DNA from: Sediminibacterium sp. C3
GTDB taxonomy: Bacteria; Bacteroidota; Bacteroidia; Chitinophagales; Chitinophagaceae
Length of the DNA: 64,000 nucleotides
Direction of reading: 5' to 3'
Assembly (NCBI RefSeq): GCF_000508085.1
Contig: NZ_KI669560.1
Span: 2,483,815-2,547,814, forward strand
Part shown: positions 1 through 8,549 of the stretch, piece by piece
Layout of the letters: each line of letters begins with the position of its first letter
Numbering within the stretch: position 1 is the first letter of the stretch
Made by a program: the position numbers and the translations under genes
The notes under the pieces: generated by a model
What the model was told of the DNA's origin: nothing
The model's input: only the letters and a program-made list of their open reading frames with translations
Databases searched by the model: none

Positions 1-490
1 TCAAACGCTGTGGATTCATTTGCTCAGCCACATCCCAGAAAGCCGGGTCTCTGTGTTTAATTTCAGATTGAAGCCAAATCAAGCCTTTGGCTTCGTAAGA
101 TGCTATAATGGATTCCCGGATGGCAGGATCAATGGTTGGCATGGGATCGATTCCTTCACAAAAAGCCTTGATATACAATCCGGTTCCCCCAACCATCACA
201 ACAGCTCCGTGTTGCTTCAATAATTCATCGGTCTTTTGCAGTGCAAATTGTTCAAAATAAGCGGCATTCAAATTTTCACTAATGGAATGATCTGCAATAA
301 AATAGTGCTTTACTGCAGTCAATTCAGCATCACTGGGCCTTGCCACACCAATCAACAGTTCTTTAAAACATTGTCTGGAATCTGCAGAAATGATAGAAGT
401 ACCCAGGCGCTTTGCCAGTTCAATAGCGAATGTTGTTTTGCCAACAGCCGTTGGGCCTGCAACTATGTATACGGTAGGTTTAGTCTTCAA
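1..490 (-). CDS. miaA: tRNA dimethylallyltransferase MiaA (3' end cut by window edge)
   Basis: MiaA transfers a dimethylallyl group to N6 of A37 in tRNAs reading UNN codons. The visible 163 codons include the N-terminal P-loop AGPTAVGKTT, followed by the DSRQ and GGTGLY motifs of the family; the C-terminal half lies beyond position 1. There is no ATG near the P-loop. The best starts are TTG at 490 or GTG at 511, both inside the end of the preceding gene, so translation is probably coupled. It is the last visible gene of a minus-strand run containing the CCA-adding enzyme. The MiaE hydroxylase acting later on the same modified base is at 23.9 kb. Identity is secure; the start is not. Confidence 0.93.
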   Translation of the reverse strand, partial: MKTKPTVYIVAGPTAVGKTTFAIELAKRLGTSIISADSRQCFKELLIGVARPSDAELTAVKHYFIADHSISENLNAAYFEQFALQKTDELLKQHGAVVMVGGTGLYIKAFCEGIDPMPTIDPAIRESIIASYEAKGLIWLQSEIKHRDPAFWDVAEQMNPQRL

Positions 491-1058
491 AATCGTCTCT
501 TTGTTCTTCACCACCAAATCCATCATCATCTCCGTCCGCTTCACTGGCAGCTTCTTCCCCTTCTTCGCCAAAGCCCTCTGTGGCTTCGTTCAGATCATAC
601 TTCTCCTCTATATCAGCAAACTTATCTCCCAACAAACTTTTAGTACCGTATTGCTGTGGACCAATACCTTCCACCCGGGTAACAGAAGGATAGCTTAGTT
701 TGGGATTTTCTTCTTTATTCACACTAATCAGGGCCACTAAAAACGTCCAACCCTTGGTAAAATCGTATTCGTAAATGAATTTCTGGTTTACATCCTGAAT
801 TTCAGAACCAATGGTTGTTTCAGCCATCAACAAAGGATCTACCCGATAGGCCTTATTGTATTTTTCAAAACTTATTTCCCTTCCCTTTAACCAGTTGTCG
901 TTGCTTCTGTAAAAGGTTGCCTGGTGTTTGGTATCAAACTCAAAAGCCTTTAAAATAGCAAAATGCAAATCAAGAAAATACTGTGTATGCTTTATTACCA
1001 CGTCTCTGTATACTGCATCATCCTCTTCCAGGTATATTCTAAATTTTAAAATTGCCAT
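480..1058 (-). CDS. pRiA4b ORF-3-like protein with acidic tail
   Basis: This 192-residue protein resembles the plasmid pRiA4b ORF-3-like family (PF07929), whose function is unknown. Residues 1 to about 140 form the conserved domain, with a typical start (ILKFRIYLEEDDAVYRDV) and an FIYEYDFTKGW stretch. The last 40 residues are almost entirely Glu, Asp, Gly and Ala, a low-complexity acidic tail. It sits 63 bp after the CCA-adding enzyme gene and overlaps the start of miaA, so it is co-transcribed with two tRNA-maturation genes. The family name comes from a plasmid and some relatives travel with transposons, but nothing here looks mobile. The family call is fairly sure; the role is unknown. Confidence 0.8.
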   Translation of the reverse strand: MAILKFRIYLEEDDAVYRDVVIKHTQYFLDLHFAILKAFEFDTKHQATFYRSNDNWLKGREISFEKYNKAYRVDPLLMAETTIGSEIQDVNQKFIYEYDFTKGWTFLVALISVNKEENPKLSYPSVTRVEGIGPQQYGTKSLLGDKFADIEEKYDLNEATEGFGEEGEEAASEADGDDDGFGGEEQRDDFED

Positions 1059-1121
1059 TCCGCCGGTTTTATTGATTAGTGCTTAATGAATATTGTTCGT
1101 AACAAAGGTGCAAAATAGCGA

Positions 1122-2540
1122 TTATTTAACGGGTTTCAGGTTCAATTCCGCTCCTTTTTCTAACATAAAGGCATAGGCTGCTTCCAGTTGATTGGGGATA
1201 ATCCCGTCCAGGATGGCTTCTCTGATGGCATCCTTTAAAATCCCTACCTGCTTACCCGGATTTAATCCAAATACGTCCATAATCAGCTCCCCGGTAATGG
1301 GAGGCTGCCAGTTTCTCAGCTGATCTTTGGCTTCCACTTCTGACATCCGCTCTTTTACCAACTCAAAATTCTGGAGATACCGCTGTACTTTTTGTTTGTT
1401 CTTGCTGGTAATATCTGCAGCACATAACTTCATTAAATCATCAATATCCTCTCCCGCATCGAACAACAATCTTCTTACAGCGCTATCGGTTATATTTTCC
1501 TTGGTTAAACTGATGGGGCGTAAATGCAGCAGCACCAGTTTCTGCACATATTTCATGGGTTCATGCAATGGCAGTTTCAATTTGGAAAAAATTTTAGGAA
1601 CCATTCTTGCACCTACCACTTCATGTCCATGAAAAGTCCAGCCATGACCTTCTTCAAATTTTTTGGTAGCTGGTTTGCCAATATCATGCAAGAGTGCTGC
1701 CCAGCGCAACCAGAGCGAATCTGTATGCGGAACAATATTATCCAACACTTGCAGGGTATGATAAAAATTATCTTTATGCCCTTTTCCTTCAATATACACG
1801 GCTCCGTGCAAATCTACCATCTGTGGAAAAATGGCCTTCAATAAGCCCGATTTGAACAATAAATCCCAACCAATAGAAGGTTGGGCACTCATCATGATTT
1901 TGTTCAACTCATCTGTAATTCTTTCCTGACTCACAATTTTCATGCGATGCACATTCTCTCCAATTGCATTGAAAGTTTCTGGCGCAATGCTGAAATTAAG
2001 TTGTGTGGCAAAACGAATAGCACGCAACATACGTAGCGGATCATCGCTAAAGGTTTGAACAGGTGCAAGTGGTGTTTCAATACACTTCCTGTTAATGGCA
2101 TCCATCCCATTGAAAGGATCCAGTAAAATTCCAAACTCAGCTGCATTCAATGCAATGGCCATTGCGTTAATGGTAAAATCCCTTCGGTTCTGATCATCGG
2201 CCAATGTTCCCTCTGAAACCTGTGGCTTACGACTATTTTGCTGGTAACTTTCCTTTCTTGCTCCCACAAATTCAATCTCAAAATCTGCCCACTTTACCTG
2301 TGCAGTTCCAAAATTTTTAAAAAAAGCTACAACTGGCTGTGGTTCTAACTGAGCCGCAAATAAATGCGCCAGTTCAATCCCATCTCCCAGACAAACAATA
2401 TCTGCGTCCTTGGTATTCCTTCCAATAATCTTATCTCTTACAAAACCACCAATCAGGTAACAGGGAATACCCATTTGATCTGCAAGTGCGCCTATCTGCC
2501 TGAAAACAGCTTCCTCCTTTTCAGTAAACGAAATCATCAT
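1122..2540 (-). CDS. cca: CCA tRNA nucleotidyltransferase / poly(A) polymerase family, with HD domain
   Basis: Enzyme of the class II tRNA nucleotidyltransferase/poly(A) polymerase family, 472 residues. The N-terminal nucleotidyltransferase domain shows G31-G32, R35-D36 and the metal-binding pair D45-x-D47 (NTKDADIVC), then RRDFTINAMA around residue 120 and the RMLRAIRFA segment of the RNA-binding neck. An HD phosphohydrolase domain with LLHDIGKP follows near residue 285, as in many bacterial CCA enzymes. Expected to add or repair the 3' CCA of tRNA, though sequence alone cannot exclude an A-adding specialist. The gene starts 13 bp after the GT9 gene and precedes the pRiA4b-like gene and miaA. 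Confidence 0.92.
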   Translation of the reverse strand: MMISFTEKEEAVFRQIGALADQMGIPCYLIGGFVRDKIIGRNTKDADIVCLGDGIELAHLFAAQLEPQPVVAFFKNFGTAQVKWADFEIEFVGARKESYQQNSRKPQVSEGTLADDQNRRDFTINAMAIALNAAEFGILLDPFNGMDAINRKCIETPLAPVQTFSDDPLRMLRAIRFATQLNFSIAPETFNAIGENVHRMKIVSQERITDELNKIMMSAQPSIGWDLLFKSGLLKAIFPQMVDLHGAVYIEGKGHKDNFYHTLQVLDNIVPHTDSLWLRWAALLHDIGKPATKKFEEGHGWTFHGHEVVGARMVPKIFSKLKLPLHEPMKYVQKLVLLHLRPISLTKENITDSAVRRLLFDAGEDIDDLMKLCAADITSKNKQKVQRYLQNFELVKERMSEVEAKDQLRNWQPPITGELIMDVFGLNPGKQVGILKDAIREAILDGIIPNQLEAAYAFMLEKGAELNLKPVK

Positions 2541-2553
2541 TGCTGCAAATGTA

Positions 2554-3561
2554 CTATTGTTTGGTCAGGGCAGGAAGGGTAGCCATTAATTGTGCAATTT
2601 CAATTTGAAATCCACAATTAAAATGCCTCTGAGGGCAGGCGGTTTTACCATGCAAACCGCAAGGCCTGCAATCCAGGGTCTGCTTCACTTCTACAATATG
2701 ACTACTACTACTTAGTGGCCCATATCCAAATCCGGGAACCGTTGAACAGTAAATGGCAGTTACGGGGGCATCAACTGAAGAACAGAAATGCATGGGCGCT
2801 GAATCATTCACATAGTTCATCAGCGCATTTTTCATAAGGGCAGCAGATGACAGAAAATTCAATTTACCGGCAAGGTTAACGGCATTATTTGTGCTGCTGG
2901 CTTCAATAATTTCATTGCACAATAAAGTATCCCCCGGACCACCCAGCACATACACTTTGATGTTTGGGGGCAGCGCATCCAGAAAGGCAATCCATTTTTC
3001 CTTGGGGAACTGTTTGGTTGCCCATACCGAAGATGGGGCAATGCATATATAAGGTTGAACTTGATAAGGAAGCACTTTCGCCAAATCTGAGGCAGTTGGA
3101 TATAAAGCAGGTTTTTTTAGTTGAATGCCTTTTACATGCGCAATCAATTGAAAATTTCTATTGATTTCGTGTACCCCCTTATCTGTGTCCATACTATGAT
3201 GAATGGTTCGGGTATAACAAAACCGAAAAGGATTCTTATTGAATCCAATTTTTTCTCTGGCTCCGGAAAAACAGGTTATCCATCCGGTAGCTGCATATCG
3301 CTGCAAATTGATAACGGTATCATAGGATGCTTTTCTCACCGCTATGGCCAGCTTCATCAGATTCCGGTATTTATCCTGCTTCTTTTGCCATACCAGCACT
3401 TGATGAACAAATGGGTGGTCTGTAAACAAAGACTCATTGCCGTTTCTTACCAGTACATCAATTTTTGCATTCGGATATGCTTTGTGAATTGATTCAAGCA
3501 AACCGGTCGCCAGTACCACGTCTCCAATAAATGCGGTTTGAATAATCAGCAATTTTTGCAT
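2554..3561 (-). CDS. Glycosyltransferase family 9 (heptosyltransferase-like)
   Basis: A 335-residue GT-B fold glycosyltransferase of the family that includes LPS heptosyltransferases I and II. The N-terminus has the family signature AFIGDVVLATGLLESI. The C-terminal half has the nucleotide-sugar region (APSSVWATKQFPKEKW, then VNDSAPMHFCSSVDAPVTA) around residues 190-270. It likely adds a sugar to the LPS core or a related glycan at the inner membrane. The substrate need not be heptose in Bacteroidota. It is first in the minus-strand run leading to cca and miaA, divergent from dapD across 52 bp. Confidence 0.85.
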   Translation of the reverse strand: MQKLLIIQTAFIGDVVLATGLLESIHKAYPNAKIDVLVRNGNESLFTDHPFVHQVLVWQKKQDKYRNLMKLAIAVRKASYDTVINLQRYAATGWITCFSGAREKIGFNKNPFRFCYTRTIHHSMDTDKGVHEINRNFQLIAHVKGIQLKKPALYPTASDLAKVLPYQVQPYICIAPSSVWATKQFPKEKWIAFLDALPPNIKVYVLGGPGDTLLCNEIIEASSTNNAVNLAGKLNFLSSAALMKNALMNYVNDSAPMHFCSSVDAPVTAIYCSTVPGFGYGPLSSSSHIVEVKQTLDCRPCGLHGKTACPQRHFNCGFQIEIAQLMATLPALTKQ

Positions 3562-3591
3562 CTGGCAAAACTACACAAATCTGAAATACTG

Positions 3592-3599
3592 TACTTTTG
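3592..3599 (+). promoter_or_regulatory. Candidate -7 promoter element for dapD
   Basis: TACTTTTG matches the Bacteroidota -7 consensus TAnnTTTG and lies 14 bases before the dapD ATG. No clear TTTG -33 box is seen at the usual spacing. The match is direct; promoter activity is inferred. Confidence 0.45.
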
Positions 3600-3613
3600 C
3601 CCAAAATTGAAAT

Positions 3614-4423
3614 ATGCCTCAAGATTTAATATTGGCCGCATGGAATGACAGGACCCTGTTGCAAGATGCTAAGTACAGCGATGCTGTTAAACAGGTAATT
3701 GAAGCTGTTGATAAAGGGCAACTGCGCGTTGCAAGCCCGGGAGAAAATGGCTGGGTTGTAAACGAATGGGTTAAAAAAGCCATACTTATGTATTTTGGCG
3801 TTCAGCAAATGCAAACCTGGGAAATGCCCCCTTTTGAGTTTTACGATAAAATGTTATTGAAGAAAAACTATAAGGAACTGGGGGTAAGAGCTGTCCCTCC
3901 TGCTACAGCCAGATACGGAGCCTATATTGCACCGAATGTAGTTTTAATGCCCAGCTATGTAAATATCGGAGCTTATGTTGATGAGGGCACCATGGTTGAC
4001 ACATGGGCCACTGTTGGCAGTTGCGCACAAATTGGCAAGCATGTTCACCTGAGTGGTGGTGTTGGAATTGGAGGTGTTCTGGAGCCTCTTCAAGCCAGTC
4101 CGGTTATCATTGAAGACGGCTGCTTTATTGGAAGCAGATGTATTGTGGTAGAAGGAGTAATTGTAGAAAAAGAAGCGGTTTTAGGTGCCAACGTTGTGTT
4201 AACCCAATCCACCAAAATCATTGATGTTAGCGGCCCAGAACCCATTGAAATGAAAGGCAGGGTTCCGGCCAGAAGCGTCGTAATTCCGGGTAGCTATACC
4301 AAAAAATTCAATGCTGGTGAATATCAGGTAAGTTGTGCGCTGATTATTGGTCAAAGAAAAGCGAGTACAGACCTAAAAACCAGCCTGAACGATGCGCTCA
4401 GAGATTTTAATGTAAGTGTATAA
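3614..4423 (+). CDS. dapD: 2,3,4,5-tetrahydropyridine-2,6-dicarboxylate N-succinyltransferase
   Basis: Catalyses succinylation of tetrahydrodipicolinate in the succinylase branch of diaminopimelate/lysine synthesis in the cytoplasm. The 269-residue length is normal. The N-terminal alpha-helical domain is followed from about residue 95 by a left-handed beta-helix of hexapeptide repeats, with recognisable family segments (RAVPPATARYGAYIA, EGTMVDTWATVGSCAQIG, GVGIGGVLEPLQASPVII, EDGCFIGSRCIVVEGV). A PGSY loop lies near the end. It starts at an ATG just after a -7 element and is followed after one base by the DMT transporter gene. Confidence 0.97.
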   Translation: MPQDLILAAWNDRTLLQDAKYSDAVKQVIEAVDKGQLRVASPGENGWVVNEWVKKAILMYFGVQQMQTWEMPPFEFYDKMLLKKNYKELGVRAVPPATARYGAYIAPNVVLMPSYVNIGAYVDEGTMVDTWATVGSCAQIGKHVHLSGGVGIGGVLEPLQASPVIIEDGCFIGSRCIVVEGVIVEKEAVLGANVVLTQSTKIIDVSGPEPIEMKGRVPARSVVIPGSYTKKFNAGEYQVSCALIIGQRKASTDLKTSLNDALRDFNVSV

Positions 4424-4424
4424 A

Positions 4425-5351
4425 ATGCCTAAGGAGAAGCAATCAACATTGTTTCTGCAAGGCTTTTTAATAAGCATTGGCGGAGCCATATTGTTTTCCA
4501 CCAAAGCCATCTGGGTAAAATTAGCTTTTAAAAATACAGGGGTAGATGCAATAACATTGCTTACATTAAGAATGTTATTGTCTCTGCCCTTTTATATTGC
4601 TGCAGCCTGGCTGGCAGGTAAAAAGGAAAATGTAGAACCGCTAAGCAACAGAGATTTCGGCTGGATAATTTTATTGGGAGTGCTTGGGTATTATCTAAGC
4701 AGCCTCTTCGATTTCATTGGCCTTCAATACATTTCTGCCGGTTTAGAAAGACTGATTTTATTTCTATACCCCACATTTGCCGTGTTGCTGAACACTTACT
4801 TGTTCAAGCAAAAAATTACCCGCATACAGTTATTGGCTTTATGTATTACCTATACAGGGATTGGAATTGCCTATTATGCCGAACTGGGTACGGTGCAACA
4901 AAACGATTCATTTTACTTTGGTTCTTTCATGGTTTTTCTTTGTGCTATTACCTATTCATTTTATCTGGTTGGCACGGGCAGAATGGTAATCAGAGCTGGC
5001 TCTACCCGCTATACCGCATATGCTATGCTGGCAGCAACCGCGGGAATATTTCTGCATTTTTTAGTAAAGCAGCAATGGAAAACCGTAAATATGAGCTGGG
5101 AATTGGGCTGGTATAGTCTGGCATTGGCCATTATCGCTACAGTTATTCCTTCGTTTATGATTAGTGCAGGCATGAAAAGAATTGGCAGTAACAATACCTC
5201 CATCATCACCAGCATCGGACCAGTTTCTACCATAATTCAGGCGTCCATTTTTCTGAATGAGCCCATTCTAATCACCCAAATACTGGGCACAGCACTGGTG
5301 ATAATCGGTGTAATTTTAATTGGATGGCAGAACAATCGGATAGAGCATTAA
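4425..5351 (+). CDS. EamA-family (DMT superfamily) transporter
   Basis: An inner-membrane protein of 308 residues with about ten hydrophobic segments in two EamA halves, typical of drug/metabolite exporters. The chosen ATG lies two bases after the dapD stop. A GTG nine bases upstream would overlap dapD and is less likely. Coupling with dapD suggests co-transcription but does not reveal the substrate. Its 3' end overlaps by four bases the end of the convergent PAS-REC gene, so there is no room for a terminator between them. Confidence 0.88.
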   Translation: MPKEKQSTLFLQGFLISIGGAILFSTKAIWVKLAFKNTGVDAITLLTLRMLLSLPFYIAAAWLAGKKENVEPLSNRDFGWIILLGVLGYYLSSLFDFIGLQYISAGLERLILFLYPTFAVLLNTYLFKQKITRIQLLALCITYTGIGIAYYAELGTVQQNDSFYFGSFMVFLCAITYSFYLVGTGRMVIRAGSTRYTAYAMLAATAGIFLHFLVKQQWKTVNMSWELGWYSLALAIIATVIPSFMISAGMKRIGSNNTSIITSIGPVSTIIQASIFLNEPILITQILGTALVIIGVILIGWQNNRIEH

Positions 5352-7207
5352 TGTACCATTAGATGCTCCATTTCACTCAATTTTTCAAACTGTTCAATGG
5401 TGAGTGGTTTGGTAATAAAGTGCGTAACATTCAAAAACTTTTTGGAACGTTCATAATCAACATGGTCAATGGAAGAAGTTAGAATAACAACCGGCCATGG
5501 ATGACTTAGTTTTTCGTATTCATGAAGAAAATCCCAGCCCGACCTTCCGGAAAAATTCAAATCCAGAAATATCTTACGCTTGGTATTTGGATTCTCTTTT
5601 ACATATTGCAATGCAGTATCTACCTGATCAAATGTGTGTACAGGCATGGTTGGCATTACGTTGCGGATAATCAGTTCATTCAGTTTATTTACCAGGTGAT
5701 CATCATCTACCAGACAAATTTCTTCTATGGCCTGATTCAACAAATATTTATTCAGAGAAATACTGTTCGAAGAAGCAAAATTAATCTGATCATTCAGTTT
5801 GAAAATGGCATCATTCATAAGATTGGCTGAATGTTCAATATCCGTAAAAATCTGCGCGTAGGTTGCCAGATTATGGTCCTGAAATTTAGCAGTCTGTAAC
5901 AACTGCAAAATTTTGGAGAACTCATGTCTTAGTTCATGGGAAGTAATAAAAGAAATTTTCTTGAGATGACTCATTTGCTCAAGCACTTCCTTCTCTGATA
6001 TTTTTTTAAGGGTAATGTCTTTCTGAATGGTTATATACCCTGTTATTACCCCGTCTTTGTCGAACAAGGATTCAATCATTAAATCTAGCCAGATACGGGC
6101 CCCACTCTTGGTGTAATATAAAATTTCTGTTCTGATTCCCTTACCCTGTTCAATTACCTTCCGGATTCTATCTAATGTCTCTTTACTTGTCTCAGGACCT
6201 TTTAAAAAACTTCCGGGTGTTTTTCCGGTAACTTCTTTCAAGGTATACCCGGTCGTTTTTACAAATGCATCATTTACCCAGGTAATCCGGTTATCCGCAT
6301 TACACATGATAATAATGCTTCCGATTTTTTGAGCAATTTTTGTGAATTTGCCGAATTCAATTTTAGTGCTCTCCATTAATTCCTGCTGTCTTCTGATTTG
6401 AATCTGGGCTTCTTTTACAGCAGTAATATCCAGACACAAACCAGTATACCCAAGAAAAACTCCCTGTACATCATAAACAGGATTGCCTTTCATATTCATC
6501 CAGCGAAAATTACCATCCTGTTTTTTAAAGCGGTACACCAGGTTATAAGGTTGCTGAATGGCAAAAGCTGATTTTCTGTCTGCAATTACTTTTTCAATAT
6601 CTTCCGGATGAATCTGTTTCATCCAGCCTTCTCCCAATTGTTCTTCCTTATTTGTTCCGCAATATTGCTGCCAGGCCTTATTAATATGGGTAATCTGATG
6701 ATGGTGGTTGGTCATCCACATTAAATCGGGCATAAACTCTGCCAATTCATTAAAACAATGCTCAACAGATCCTGATGATTGTCCCTTCCCTACAGACACG
6801 CCTGTTTGGGGTACCAGAAGGGGTTTCCGGTTTTCAGGAGCCGGAACTTTTAAATCCCCCTTCAGCAAAACTCCTGTCATTTTACCTTTTTTATCTGTGA
6901 TGGGCTGAACCGAAAAAAGAATAGTATTCCGCATCGGTGAACTTCCGGGATATTTGAGTTGCAGTTCTTTTGGCTTTGAAGCAGGCTGCAGCAGTTGCTG
7001 CATCGAATTCCTGATAAGACCTGCTTCCTGGTGATTGAACAATGCTTCAATAGAAATACCTACAACAGAAATCCCCTGCAATTGATACAATACCTGAAAT
7101 GCATCATTGCAATACATAATTTCTCCGTTCGTATCAATAGCCAATACATATTGTCCGAACTTATTGTAATCCACAACTACCCTATCTTTTAATTCGTCGT
7201 ACTGCAT
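5348..7207 (-). CDS. PAS-PAS-PAS / DHp-like / receiver-domain signalling protein without kinase ATPase domain
   Basis: A cytoplasmic signalling protein of 619 residues with no membrane segments. Three PAS-type sensor domains lie at roughly residues 15-105, 155-275 and 285-405. A helical segment resembling a kinase dimerisation/phosphoacceptor domain follows, with SHELRHEF (H424, second His H428). A receiver domain then occupies about residues 485-615 with acidic LVDDDH, phosphoacceptor D549 in FLDLNFSGR, LTSS and TKPL. The N, G1 and G2 boxes of a HATPase_c domain are absent between DHp and receiver, so it cannot be a complete kinase. A collinear paralogue of 618 residues is at 14990-16846 and a shorter one at 8550-9632. 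It overlaps the preceding response regulator gene by 19 bases. Confidence 0.85.
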   Translation of the reverse strand: MQYDELKDRVVVDYNKFGQYVLAIDTNGEIMYCNDAFQVLYQLQGISVVGISIEALFNHQEAGLIRNSMQQLLQPASKPKELQLKYPGSSPMRNTILFSVQPITDKKGKMTGVLLKGDLKVPAPENRKPLLVPQTGVSVGKGQSSGSVEHCFNELAEFMPDLMWMTNHHHQITHINKAWQQYCGTNKEEQLGEGWMKQIHPEDIEKVIADRKSAFAIQQPYNLVYRFKKQDGNFRWMNMKGNPVYDVQGVFLGYTGLCLDITAVKEAQIQIRRQQELMESTKIEFGKFTKIAQKIGSIIIMCNADNRITWVNDAFVKTTGYTLKEVTGKTPGSFLKGPETSKETLDRIRKVIEQGKGIRTEILYYTKSGARIWLDLMIESLFDKDGVITGYITIQKDITLKKISEKEVLEQMSHLKKISFITSHELRHEFSKILQLLQTAKFQDHNLATYAQIFTDIEHSANLMNDAIFKLNDQINFASSNSISLNKYLLNQAIEEICLVDDDHLVNKLNELIIRNVMPTMPVHTFDQVDTALQYVKENPNTKRKIFLDLNFSGRSGWDFLHEYEKLSHPWPVVILTSSIDHVDYERSKKFLNVTHFITKPLTIEQFEKLSEMEHLMVH

Positions 7208-7632
7208 AAACTTGTATTTGGAAGTGGAGAAATGGATTGCAAAAAATTGTCGTTTGAAATATACTGGTGAATAATATCCGGCAACATCAGAAAATCTCTT
7301 GACTTATCCAGAAAAAAATGAGCTCCCTTTTTCAAACAGGCCTGACGATAAGTAGCATTAGGCATATTCGTTAAGAATATCACCAGCGGCTGTCTCGAAG
7401 GAAAGGATAGCTTAATCTGGTTTAGTAACTCAATTCCACTCAGGCCAGGTAATTGTATATCCAGAATAAACACATCCGGAAAATTTTCCTGTACCATCCT
7501 TAATCCCTGTTCTGCGGTCTCCGCAAAATGCAATTCTAATCTGGATTCCTGGTCCAATAAAAGATGATTCAGTTGCTGAACAATAATCGCAGCATCTTCT
7601 ACAATCAACACTTTGATAGAGGATGTTCTCAT
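7189..7632 (-). CDS. Single-domain response regulator
   Basis: A stand-alone receiver domain of 147 residues. It shows an acidic pocket (VLIVEDAA), phosphoacceptor Asp in FILDIQLPG, switch Thr in IFLTNM and conserved Lys in LDKS, with no output domain. The ATG at 7632 is preferred over a GTG 60 bases upstream because it directly precedes the first receiver strand. The upstream GTG would also begin inside a hairpin terminator. Its 3' end overlaps the start of the downstream PAS-REC gene by 19 bases, suggesting tight translational coupling. It may pass phosphate to or from that protein. Confidence 0.85.
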   Translation of the reverse strand: MRTSSIKVLIVEDAAIIVQQLNHLLLDQESRLELHFAETAEQGLRMVQENFPDVFILDIQLPGLSGIELLNQIKLSFPSRQPLVIFLTNMPNATYRQACLKKGAHFFLDKSRDFLMLPDIIHQYISNDNFLQSISPLPNTSLCSTTN

Positions 7633-7662
7633 AAAATGGTTATTGCCCAAATGTACTCTATC

Positions 7663-7700
7663 AAAAAAGAAAGCTTTGTAGGGCTGGCCCACAAAGCTTT
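7663..7700 (-). terminator. Rho-independent terminator downstream of the LuxR-type regulator
   Basis: Arms at 7670-7679 and 7691-7700 form a perfect 10-bp stem (AAAGCTTTGT with its complement). It is extended by three G-C pairs after a one-base bulge, and a T6 run follows on the minus strand (7668-7663). It would end transcripts from 7857-8489 and isolate the single-domain regulator. A weaker 6-bp hairpin sits right at the regulator's stop codon (7844-7861). Confidence 0.7.
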
Positions 7701-7856
7701 TGTAGTTAAGATACTACAATCGGTTTCTCAGGAAATTGAATTTTAAACTGGATGCGAACATCCTAAAATGCAATACTAATAAACTAAACGTAAAATAATT
7801 GTAGTGGTAAGCCAGGAATATGACCTATAAAAAAACGACAAGATGTAGTATTATCA

Positions 7857-8489
7857 CTACAAGTCAGAAATCTTATGTTCGATGGCATATCTTATTAAAT
7901 CAGCATTGCTTCTTAGCCCCATCTTATCAAGAATACGGGCACGATAAGTACTAATCGTGTTAATATTCAATGAAAGCATTTCACTGATTTCAGAAACAGA
8001 TTTCCCTTCTACTAGTTTCTTTAATACTTCAAACTCACGATCAGAGAGGTTTTCATGTGGCAACTTAGAAGAATCTGATTCAAGCGAACTAGCCAATACT
8101 TCTGCAACTCTATTGGTAATGTATTTTCTACCTGCTAAAATTTGCTGAACAGCAGTAACTAATTCATAAGGGGCACTCTCCTTGGTAAGATAACCTGACG
8201 CTCCCGCTTTAATAGCCCTAACTGCATATTGTTCAGGGGAATGCATGCTGAGCATTAATACCGGGGTATTGGGCACATGGGTTTTTATCTGTTTTAAAAT
8301 CTCTATTCCGGAATAACCGGGCATACTGATATCGGAAATAATAATATCCCAGGGCTCTTTAATAGATTTTTTAAATAATTCGGCAGAATCGGACACATCA
8401 TGGATTTCAGCAAATGGCAAAGACTCCAGTAAAATCTTTTTCAAACCCTCCCGTATCAATCCATGATCATCTGCAATAAGTATACGCAT
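7857..8489 (-). CDS. NarL/LuxR-type response regulator
   Basis: A 210-residue DNA-binding response regulator. The receiver domain (residues 1-120) has ILIADDHGL, phospho-Asp in IIISDISMPG, MLSM and LTKESAP. The C-terminal LuxR-type helix-turn-helix lies at about residues 143-205 (LSDREFEVLKKLVEG, then LNINTISTYRARILDKMG). It likely controls transcription in response to a kinase of this island. The nearest complete kinase is the hybrid protein at 11185. It is transcribed after the PAS-REC gene 8550-9632, 60 bp away. Confidence 0.92.
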   Translation of the reverse strand: MRILIADDHGLIREGLKKILLESLPFAEIHDVSDSAELFKKSIKEPWDIIISDISMPGYSGIEILKQIKTHVPNTPVLMLSMHSPEQYAVRAIKAGASGYLTKESAPYELVTAVQQILAGRKYITNRVAEVLASSLESDSSKLPHENLSDREFEVLKKLVEGKSVSEISEMLSLNINTISTYRARILDKMGLRSNADLIRYAIEHKISDL

Positions 8490-8549
8490 ATGCTTCCAAC
8501 TACCTTTTTTCGGTAATACCAGGTTAAAGATAAGAAAATGAACTTTACA

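Noticed and set aside
480..1058. pRiA4b ORF-3-like gene as a sign of a plasmid or transposon
   Set aside because: No transposase, terminal repeats or target duplication nearby; the family is widespread on Bacteroidota chromosomes.
7189..7692. Longer response regulator beginning at GTG 7692
   Set aside because: The extra 20 residues fall inside a hairpin terminator and do not resemble a receiver start; ATG 7632 is better.
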